Shown in pieces: positions 5,913-11,347 of a stretch of 14,392 bases of DNA. Both the position numbers and the translations under genes were made by a program. Position 1 is the first letter of the stretch. Each line of letters starts with the position of its first letter. Under the pieces are notes generated by a model. It saw only the letters and a list, made by a program, of their open reading frames with translations, searched no databases and was not told where the DNA came from. The DNA is from CAXCDZ01 sp963981525 (GTDB taxonomy: Bacteria > Patescibacteriota > Microgenomatia > UBA1400 > UBA12108), in contig CAXCDZ010000017.1 in the NCBI GenBank assembly GCA_963981525.1, positions 1-14,392 of the forward strand, read 5' to 3'.

Positions 5913-7211
5913 TTATCCTTCTTTTAGCGAAGCCAAAAACTCCTTATTACTCTTTGTCTTCTGGAGCTTGTTAATCAGGTCTTGAACATAGCCCAGTGAG
6001 TCACCCCCACCATTGCCCTGATTCACGATATCAATCATTCGGCGCAAGAGCACAACTGACTGATACTCTGCGTTGGAGAACAAGAGGTCCTCGTTACGAG
6101 TGCTAGAATTAATTACATCTATCGCAGGATAAACTCGGCGGTTTGCCAGCTTACGATCCAGATGTAGCTCCATGTTCCCCGTACCCTTAAACTCCTCATA
6201 AACCAGCTCATCCATCCGCGATCCCGTGTCAACTAGCGCAGTACCTAGGATCGTGAGTGATCCACCACCCTCCATCTTTCGAGCTGCCCCGAAAAATCGT
6301 TTTGGAGGATATAGCGCTGCCGGGTCAAATCCACCCGAAAGTGTTCGTCCGCTAGTAGGGATCGCGAGATTATAAGCACGTGCTAGTCGCGTAATCGAGT
6401 CCAGGACTATCATCACGTCTTTCCCGGCTTCCACGAGACGCTTGGCACGCTCAAGAGCAACTTCAGCCACCTTAGTCTGATGCTCTGCTGGCTCATCAAA
6501 GTTACTTGCCGCACACTCTCCTGGGATCTCACTATCTTTGGTCACTCGTTCCAGATGACGCCTAATATCAGTCACCTCTTCTGGACGCTCCCCAATCAGG
6601 ACTGCCATCAGATGGATCTCAGGATAGTTCTTGGCTACTCCCGTAATTACTTCCTTCATCATCGTCGTCTTACCAGCCTTAGGAGGTGAAACTACCATTC
6701 CTCTCTGCCCTTTCCCAATCGGAGCAACCAGATCAATCAAGCGAGTCGAAAGAGGGGTTGTCCCAGTCTCAGTCTTGATCTTCTCGATTGGATAGATTGG
6801 TGTTAAGTTGTGAAACCTGATTCTCCCCTTGAGATTCGCGTTCGGACTCCCGTCATTCACTTTCGTCACACTCATCAGCCCCATATACTTCTCATTATCT
6901 CTCCTTGGTCTTGCCGTTCCCTCAACTGAGTCACCTCGTCTTAGTCCCAGTCGCCTGATTACAGACGTCGGGATATAAGTATCAAAGTCAGAGGGCGAGA
7001 ACTGAGGACGCAACACTCCACTCCCATCAGGTAACATCTCGAGGAATCCATCAATCGACTCACCAGTCTGGGGATTATTCTGCGGGTTATTGTTAATTGG
7101 CCTTCTTCCTTGATTAGGCGTGGGTTTTACCATTGGTTTACTCACTGGTTTTGGCTGGGGAGCAGTTTTTTTTTGCACTACAGTCTTGGTTTCTTTCTTT
7201 ACATCTGACAT
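5913..7211 (-). CDS. rho: Transcription termination factor Rho
   Basis: This 432-residue protein has a Lys/Pro/Asn-rich N-terminal tail (1-50) and the RNA-binding cold-shock-like region (about 52-130, GFLEMLPDGSGVLRP). The hexameric RecA-like ATPase core has Walker A SPPKAGKTT (175-183), Walker B VMIVLDS (266-272), the Q-loop MEGGGSLTI (313-321) and the R-loop region EEFKGTGNMELHL (339-351). It is complete and typical. The ATG at 7211 has a clear Shine-Dalgarno (AGGAG, 8-nt spacing), unlike many accessory genes here. A consensus promoter about 70-100 nt upstream gives a leader of roughly 60 nt. Almost no intrinsic terminators are visible in the window, which fits reliance on Rho. Confidence 0.97.
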   Translation of the reverse strand: MSDVKKETKTVVQKKTAPQPKPVSKPMVKPTPNQGRRPINNNPQNNPQTGESIDGFLEMLPDGSGVLRPQFSPSDFDTYIPTSVIRRLGLRRGDSVEGTARPRRDNEKYMGLMSVTKVNDGSPNANLKGRIRFHNLTPIYPIEKIKTETGTTPLSTRLIDLVAPIGKGQRGMVVSPPKAGKTTMMKEVITGVAKNYPEIHLMAVLIGERPEEVTDIRRHLERVTKDSEIPGECAASNFDEPAEHQTKVAEVALERAKRLVEAGKDVMIVLDSITRLARAYNLAIPTSGRTLSGGFDPAALYPPKRFFGAARKMEGGGSLTILGTALVDTGSRMDELVYEEFKGTGNMELHLDRKLANRRVYPAIDVINSSTRNEDLLFSNAEYQSVVLLRRMIDIVNQGNGGGDSLGYVQDLINKLQKTKSNKEFLASLKEG

Positions 7212-7280
7212 CTTGGATTCTCCTCAATTCGACTTAATAAATATCTTGTAGACTAACTCAATTCGCCTGGGAACACATGT

Positions 7281-7309
7281 AGTATCTCAAATCTCACACG
7301 CTAAGTCAA
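7281..7309 (-). promoter_or_regulatory. Promoter of rho
   Basis: On the minus strand, TTGACT (7309-7304), a 17-nt spacer ending in TGA (extended -10) and GATACT (7286-7281). The -35 starts 2 nt after the T tract of the upstream terminator. The predicted start near 7274 leaves a leader of about 63 nt before the rho ATG. Confidence 0.65.
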
Positions 7310-7311
7310 CT

Positions 7312-7348
7312 AAAAACTGATAAACAGAAGGGGGGTTCCACATATCAG
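7312..7348 (-). terminator. Hairpin plus T tract ending the candidate RNA
   Basis: On the minus strand: CTGATA (7348-7343), TGT, GGAA, CCCCCC, TTCT, GTT, TATCAG (7322-7317), then five T (7316-7312). That is a 6-bp outer stem, a 3x3 internal loop, a 4-bp inner stem and a C6 loop. The stem is less GC-rich than a classic terminator, but the position directly before the rho -35 supports it. Confidence 0.6.
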
Positions 7349-7637
7349 CAAGGTGGAGGGATTATGAGCCTGCCCTATCTCACATATCCCTCCACTCTGC
7401 CGACAGTTTCCCAAATTTCACACCTCAAGTGATTATAGGCCAAAACACTACCTGTAGTGTCCTAGACCCCATAATACACACAAGATGTAGCTTGACTCCT
7501 CTCCTGTCTATGTTAAAGTATTCATACACTTAAACAGTATTCATTTACTGCTTTAATGTAACTGAATTAGAGCATTGCTATACGTGAGCACTTCTTGTAA
7601 GAGACTCAGCGGTAGGAATGCTCTATTCGTATTCAGT
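7312..7637 (-). ncRNA. Candidate structured non-coding RNA (~326 nt), class unknown
   Basis: No ORF of 60 codons or more exists here. The stretch is bounded by a consensus promoter (7645-7673) and a hairpin followed by five T (7312-7348). In transcription order it contains: (1) a long hairpin, ACTGAAT (7637-7631) pairing with ATTCAGT (7567-7561), and inside it TAGAGCATT (7625-7617) pairing with AATGCTCTA (7576-7568); (2) AAGCAGTA pairing with TACTGTTT around 7530-7552; (3) ACACTA-CAGG-TAGTGT (7460-7445); (4) a 9-bp perfect stem GTGGAGGGA/TCCCTCCAC (7395-7387 with 7361-7353), extended by outer and inner pairs; (5) the terminator hairpin with a C6 loop. A GGGG at 7470-7467 could pair with the C6 loop as a pseudoknot. 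I find no hallmarks of tmRNA (no T-loop or CCA), RNase P RNA or SRP RNA. A very long regulatory leader of rho is possible but less likely, given the terminator and the separate rho promoter. Confidence 0.6.
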
Positions 7638-7644
7638 GCTCTGT

Positions 7645-7673
7645 AATATATCACCTCTGGTAATCCAAGTCAA
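7645..7673 (-). promoter_or_regulatory. Consensus promoter of the candidate ncRNA
   Basis: On the minus strand, TTGACT (7673-7668), a 17-nt spacer ending in TGA (extended -10) and TATATT (7650-7645). The expected start is about 7 nt downstream, at or next to A7637, the first base of the ACTGAAT/ATTCAGT stem. The remaining 98 bp up to the radA stop hold no gene; the only recognisable item is one DnaA-box-like TGTGGATAA at 7752-7760. Confidence 0.75.
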
Positions 7674-7771
7674 CCTATAACTATTTTCCCTCTCACATCT
7701 CACCCACCCCATAGCATAACTACCTCTGGCAAATCCCCTATTTTCATCTTCTGTGGATAACTCTGAATAAC

Positions 7772-9136
7772 TTACTTTTTTACTGATTTACTGATCAACT
7801 GATTCACCGACACGCTGACACGCTGATAACTCTCCCTCGAGATAATCTCACTGTAACCCAGTTTCTTGGCTTCCTTTACTCGCCTCTCGTACCAACTCAC
7901 CTTCCGGATCTCGCCCAGTAGCCCCACTTCCCCCACCGCAACCGACTGCTTGGGCAGCGCCTTCCCACTGTATGAGCTCGCACCCGCCAGCGCAATCGCC
8001 AGGTCCACCGCCGGCTCCTTCACAGTTAACCCGCCAGTTACCTTAACAAAAACATCCCTACTCCCCAGATTTAGTTTCGCATGCTTCTGCAGTACTCCCA
8101 GTAAGATCATTACTCGTCTCACATCCACTCCTTGCGCTACCCTGCGCGGCACTGGGAGCTCACTAGAGACTACCAGGGCCTGCACCTCAACTAGTACCGG
8201 CCGCGTTCCCTCCATTACCACTGCCACACATGATCCAGACGCTCCTTCTTCTCGCTCAGAGAGAAAAACTTCACTCGGATTACTCACTTCTTCCATTCCT
8301 TTTTCATTCATCCGGAAAACTCCCACCTCATCAGTTGCCCCGAACCTATTCTTAACAGTTCTCAGTAGTCGCAGATCATGATATCGGTCACCCGACAGTG
8401 AGAGCACCGCATCCACCATATGTTCTAGTACCTTTGGTCCCGCCATCCCTCCGTCTTTGGTCACGTGCCCAACGAGTACCACAGGCACTCCAGTTCTCTT
8501 AGCATACGATATTAATCGGGCAGTACACTCCTTAACCTGTGCCACGCCTCCCGCCTGCCCCGTTAATTCAGATGTAGTGATAGTTTGTACAGAATCTACT
8601 ATTAACAGAGATGCACCAGCATTTTCTACTGTGCCTATTATCACATCTATATCAGTTTCTGCTAGTAGCTGCAAGTGAGGTTCCGAACTTCCAGATAGTT
8701 CGGAACCTTGCGCCGTTCCCAGTCTCTCCACCCGCAACTTCACCTGCGCGGGCGATTCTTCACCACAAACATACACTACACTCTCCATTTTTAGCGCCAA
8801 CTGCGTGAGGAGCGTGCTTTTCCCGATCCCAGGTTCTCCAATCATCAGAGCTACTTCACCAGGAACTATTCCACCACCAAGCACTCGGTCCAACTCTCCT
8901 ATCCCAGTTCCCACTCTCTCTACCTCCCCAGCCTTAATTTCTGATAGTTTCTGCAGCTTCCCAATTAGCATTTGCTTACCCCCCCGTTTCCCAGCTGACA
9001 TACCGACACGCTGATTCACTAATAACACTGATTCCGTCAGAGTATTCCACTTCCCGCACTCCGAACACTGCCCCTGCCACTTAGGATGTTGCCCTCCACA
9101 ATTACTACACTCGAATATCACTCTATTTTTCGCCAC
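7772..9136 (-). CDS. radA: DNA repair protein RadA, carrying repeat-encoded inserts
   Basis: This 454-residue protein has a C4 zinc finger (CSNCGG, then CSECGKW; residues 10-30), a RecA-like core with Walker A GEPGIGKST (100-108), Walker B LLIVDS (177-182) and the RadA-specific KNRFG (262-266), then a Lon-like C-terminal domain. It is a DnaB-like helicase that promotes branch migration in recombinational repair. The start is GTG 9136 with a strong Shine-Dalgarno (AGGAGG, 6-nt spacing), both lying inside the end of the upstream toxin gene (14-bp overlap), so translation is probably coupled. Three segments derive from repeats: 37-48 and 436-452 from octamers, and 143-153 from a palindrome also found in mnmA. 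All fall in linker, loop or tail positions, leaving the motifs intact. Confidence 0.95.
   Translation of the reverse strand: MAKNRVIFECSNCGGQHPKWQGQCSECGKWNTLTESVLLVNQRVGMSAGKRGGKQMLIGKLQKLSEIKAGEVERVGTGIGELDRVLGGGIVPGEVALMIGEPGIGKSTLLTQLALKMESVVYVCGEESPAQVKLRVERLGTAQGSELSGSSEPHLQLLAETDIDVIIGTVENAGASLLIVDSVQTITTSELTGQAGGVAQVKECTARLISYAKRTGVPVVLVGHVTKDGGMAGPKVLEHMVDAVLSLSGDRYHDLRLLRTVKNRFGATDEVGVFRMNEKGMEEVSNPSEVFLSEREEGASGSCVAVVMEGTRPVLVEVQALVVSSELPVPRRVAQGVDVRRVMILLGVLQKHAKLNLGSRDVFVKVTGGLTVKEPAVDLAIALAGASSYSGKALPKQSVAVGEVGLLGEIRKVSWYERRVKEAKKLGYSEIISRESYQRVSVSVNQLISKSVKK
7783..7830. repeat. Six octamer units encoding the RadA C-terminal tail
   Basis: CTGATTTA, CTGATCAA, CTGATTCA, CCGACACG, CTGACACG and CTGATAAC run in perfect 8-bp register. 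They belong to the same family as the 4666-4753 array. Read as coding DNA on the minus strand they give the RVSVSVNQLISKSV tail, ending two codons before the radA stop. Confidence 0.8.
8679..8707. repeat. In-frame palindromic element in radA
   Basis: GGTTCCGAACT (8679-8689), a 7-nt loop and AGTTCGGAACC (8697-8707) form a perfect 11-bp inverted repeat. The coding strand reads QGSELSGSSEP (RadA 143-153). The arms are identical to those of the mnmA element at 13583-13630, and the reading frame is the same. Confidence 0.9.
8995..9035. repeat. Octamer units in the RadA linker
   Basis: CTGACATA, CCGACACG, CTGATTCA and CTAATAAC (8995-9026) run in register; after one extra base CTGATTCC follows (9028-9035). 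They encode the linker between the zinc finger and the ATPase core (about residues 34-48). Confidence 0.65.
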
Positions 9137-9884
9137 TGTATCCCTCCTTTACTCGCACTAACTCATCTTGTAACAACATTTTCAAATCAGGAATAATCTG
9201 ATCAACCACATGCCTAAAGTTCTTAGGAGGAAGCAGAGAATTTAGATCCACATAAAGATCACTAGGTGTTAGTACCGTCTCCACATACTCCAAGAGTTTC
9301 CCTACATATTCAGCATATGGCATACCCATCCGCTCCTCAATGATCATCTGATTCACAGGTAGTCCAGCAGAGAGAAACTCCCTGATGTCAAAAAAGTCTC
9401 GACCAGCCACTGACCCCCTTTGCTCCTGGCGATTAAGCGCCGCCACCAACTTATTAGCCACCATCGTAGACAAAGTCTGGGCACGACAAACTAGCCCCAG
9501 CTCCTTAAGTGTCACAACCTCGTACTCATTATATGGGCTAACCCTATCACTCACCTCCAGCTTAAGAGTGTTTCTGCTAGTACCAGAAGATTTATACTTG
9601 AGAAAAAACTGCAAGTAGTGCTGACTCTCATCCGCAATAGAGAGATCAAGTTTGGCAAACAATTTATGCAATCTAACCTTCAGTCTATCTAATTCCTTCT
9701 GTTCAGAAGTCAAAATATCAAAGTCCAAGTCCACTGAAAATCTGTTCAGGTATCCCATTAATGCCGCATAAGTTCCACCCTTCAGATAGAGAGCATTGCT
9801 GAGTGCTGGATCAGTCAAAACTCCCCGCAACAAGGTAATTAGCTGGCGCTTGTGTAATGCGTCCTTAGGTTGAGGAACTAGCAT
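9123..9884 (-). CDS. AbiEii-type nucleotidyltransferase toxin
   Basis: From ATG 9884 the protein has 253 residues. It carries the AbiEii signature: LKGGT (34-38), then RFSVDLDFD (48-56), the metal-binding D-x-D. The downstream family block follows, with K and R-D residues in ANKLVAALNR and GRDFFDIREFL (about 143-171). AbiEii proteins are nucleotidyltransferase toxins of type IV toxin-antitoxin and abortive-infection systems. The ATG at 9893 lies directly after GGAGG, too close to use; ATG 9884 has 9-nt spacing and is preferred. The gene overlaps the antitoxin gene by 20 bp upstream, and its last 14 bp contain the radA start. An effect on radA expression is inferred. Confidence 0.85.
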   Translation of the reverse strand: MLVPQPKDALHKRQLITLLRGVLTDPALSNALYLKGGTYAALMGYLNRFSVDLDFDILTSEQKELDRLKVRLHKLFAKLDLSIADESQHYLQFFLKYKSSGTSRNTLKLEVSDRVSPYNEYEVVTLKELGLVCRAQTLSTMVANKLVAALNRQEQRGSVAGRDFFDIREFLSAGLPVNQMIIEERMGMPYAEYVGKLLEYVETVLTPSDLYVDLNSLLPPKNFRHVVDQIIPDLKMLLQDELVRVKEGYSGEK

Positions 9885-10413
9885 ATGGATCATCCTCCAC
9901 TTGATATTTAATTGCCTGGGGGTTATCTAAATAAAGGATTGGGTTACTACGCTTTAGATCCGAGAGAGCTCGAGTTGGACTAGCTAGATAATAACCATTC
10001 TCTAACCGTATCCCCATCCTGTTCAATAGATACTTTGGATTAAGATAGCGACACCAGTAGTAATTACTTCCTGATACAAACTCCTTAGCCTTACTCCCAA
10101 ACAGGGTAATCTTAGTTGGTTGTTGCATTATTGCTCCCTCAATCGAAAGGATTGTCTCTCCAGACACATATGACAAAGGACCAGCCAGAGCACAACCTAC
10201 CTCAAACTCATGCAACTTAAATGGATCCACAGACGAATATACGCCATAACCTAGCCTGTGCAGTATTCCTCTTGCAAGATATCTCTGGATAGTAGAGTAG
10301 AGTGTATTCCGATTGACCACTCCCCAGAGAGTCGCCAATTCATAAGTATAAAAATATCTTTTATCTTGCGATAATAGCTGGCTAACCTGGTTAGTGTTTC
10401 TAGAACTGTGCAT
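9865..10413 (-). CDS. AbiEi-like antitoxin/transcription regulator
   Basis: This 182-residue protein begins with a winged helix-turn-helix (about residues 18-62: ELATLWGVVNRNTLYSTIQRY, then RGILHRLGYGVYS), followed by an AbiEi-like domain (SYVSGETILSIEGAI, KITLFGSKAK, SPTRALSDL). In AbiE systems the partner of the nucleotidyltransferase is a bifunctional antitoxin that also represses its own promoter through inverted repeats. The pairing with an AbiEii-type gene and the 20-bp overlap support that role here. The ATG at 10413 is 8 nt after a consensus -10, so the mRNA is essentially leaderless. A 14-bp palindrome covers the start codon, a good autoregulatory site. Family assignment rests on architecture and neighbour more than on strong motifs. 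Confidence 0.75.
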   Translation of the reverse strand: MHSSRNTNQVSQLLSQDKRYFYTYELATLWGVVNRNTLYSTIQRYLARGILHRLGYGVYSSVDPFKLHEFEVGCALAGPLSYVSGETILSIEGAIMQQPTKITLFGSKAKEFVSGSNYYWCRYLNPKYLLNRMGIRLENGYYLASPTRALSDLKRSNPILYLDNPQAIKYQVEDDPYASSST

Positions 10414-10450
10414 ATATGCACATATTAGGCAATATCTACTATCTTGTCAA
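10408..10450 (-). promoter_or_regulatory. Promoter of the AbiE-type pair with a palindrome over the start
   Basis: On the minus strand, TTGACA (10450-10445), a 17-nt spacer and TAATAT (10427-10422), then 8 nt and the ATG at 10413. GTGCATATATGCAC (10408-10421) is a perfect 14-bp palindrome beginning right after the -10 and covering the predicted transcription start and start codon. This is the position expected for a repressor site. Confidence 0.72.
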
Positions 10451-10469
10451 CTATCTATCCAACTCCTCA

Positions 10470-10499
10470 GTGATACAATGATTTAAATCATTGTATCAC
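10470..10499. repeat. Perfect 30-bp palindrome upstream of the AbiE-type promoter
   Basis: The half-site GTGATACAATGATTT (10470-10484) is followed directly by its exact reverse complement (10485-10499), with no loop. It lies 20 bp upstream of the AbiE-type -35 and 15 bp after the stop of the gene at 10514. It could be an operator, or the end of the upstream transcript, although no T tract follows. Confidence 0.9.
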
Positions 10500-10513
10500 C
10501 CACACTCCCATTA

Positions 10514-11138
10514 TTACTCAAAAATTCGAGCAATTTTAGGACCATCCAACAACTCCACCGTCTTTACTGCATCACCTAATACTAAGTCGAGGTCTAACCC
10601 AATTTGCTGAGCAAACCAAGCATCAAGCTGAAATTTTTGATTGTCTGGATCTGGAATTCTTGTCGTTCCTTCCACAAAATTTACATTAACTATACTCTCG
10701 CCATGTTGACCATCTAAATGAGTATGGGCTCCACTATGATCTGTGATTATCTTGGCAGAATCATCAAAAGTTATTCCCCACGGCAAATCACCAACCTGCT
10801 CTGACACGACCATCCTTCCACAATGTAAATCACGATCACTTACATCATGTACGCCAGAATTATATCCAGCTTTCTTGATTCTATTGCAAGCTTCTTCCAC
10901 ATGTTGAGCTGTAATACTAGATGCATTTTCCATTCTTGCTAGCATCGCAGCTACACCGAGAGCTCCACCTTGAATTTTTGGACCACCAAACTCATCTTGC
11001 TTACTAGAATCAATACGTCCATCCACACACATTGTCGGTGCACCAGGTATTGTTAGGGTTAATTCGCTATTATCACCTGCTTCTACTGTCCAACCCCCCC
11101 CCAGTAAGCGCGTTACTCAATTCTTCTAACATACTCAT
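10514..11138 (-). pseudogene. Beta-carbonic-anhydrase-like protein, frameshifted at a G9 tract
   Basis: The ATG at 11138 has a Shine-Dalgarno (AGGGAG, 6-nt spacing) but its frame stops after 22 codons. At plus 11094-11102 there is a run of nine C (G9 in the coding strand). With eight G the frame would continue through GGGWTVEAGDNSELTLTIPG into the downstream 172-residue ORF, giving a 207-residue protein. The 35 residues before the internal ATG 11032 look like real protein. The product contains CVDGRI shortly after the join, then HDVSDRDLHCG about 55 residues later. These recall the C-x-D-x-R and H...C-G zinc sites of beta-class or cadmium carbonic anhydrases; that family link is tentative. 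The extra base may be a sequencing error, a phase-variable state or a real inactivation. Confidence 0.6.
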
Positions 11139-11165
11139 AACAATCTCCCTATAAAATTTAACCAA

Positions 11166-11309
11166 TTACTCCCCAGCACTAGTCAGTAACTGAGTAAGCT
11201 GTGCCTCCACCGCCTCCCACTTACCACCACTAGATCTGATCTCCTGGAATATCCATTCCAAGTCAACCAAGATCTGATCATCTTTAACTACCATTTTTGT
11301 TTTACTCAT
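11166..11309 (-). CDS. Small 47-residue protein of unknown function
   Basis: The frame from ATG 11309 to TAA 11166 has a good Shine-Dalgarno (GGAGG, 8-nt spacing). It starts MSKTKMVVKDDQILVDLEWIF and continues with an amphipathic C-terminal half (KWEAVEAQLTQLLTSAGE). There is no cysteine, histidine or membrane segment. It lies 27 nt upstream of the frameshifted carbonic-anhydrase-like gene, so the two are probably cotranscribed. I do not recognise a family. The ribosome binding site and position make a real small gene likely. Confidence 0.55.
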   Translation of the reverse strand: MSKTKMVVKDDQILVDLEWIFQEIRSSGGKWEAVEAQLTQLLTSAGE

Positions 11310-11347
11310 TGCTCTTTCCTCCCGTAATTCATAATTCTTAATTCGTA

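Noticed and set aside
7312..7637. tmRNA, RNase P RNA, 6S RNA or SRP RNA
   Set aside because: There is no T-loop/CCA end, no GAGGAAAGUC-type RNase P core and no SRP GGAAGCAGCC-like loop. The helices do not form the single long rod of 6S RNA. A covariance-model search was not possible.
7653..7733. ACCTCTGG direct repeat in the radA-rho gap
   Set aside because: There are only two 8-bp copies about 70 bp apart with no further structure, so chance is likely.
7752..7760. DnaA box (TGTGGATAA) as part of a replication origin
   Set aside because: Only one perfect box was found, with no cluster and no dnaA or dnaN nearby. A single 9-mer is not enough.
7866..9014. + strand ORFs opposite radA
   Set aside because: All are Ser/Thr/Pro-rich shadows of a strongly conserved gene.
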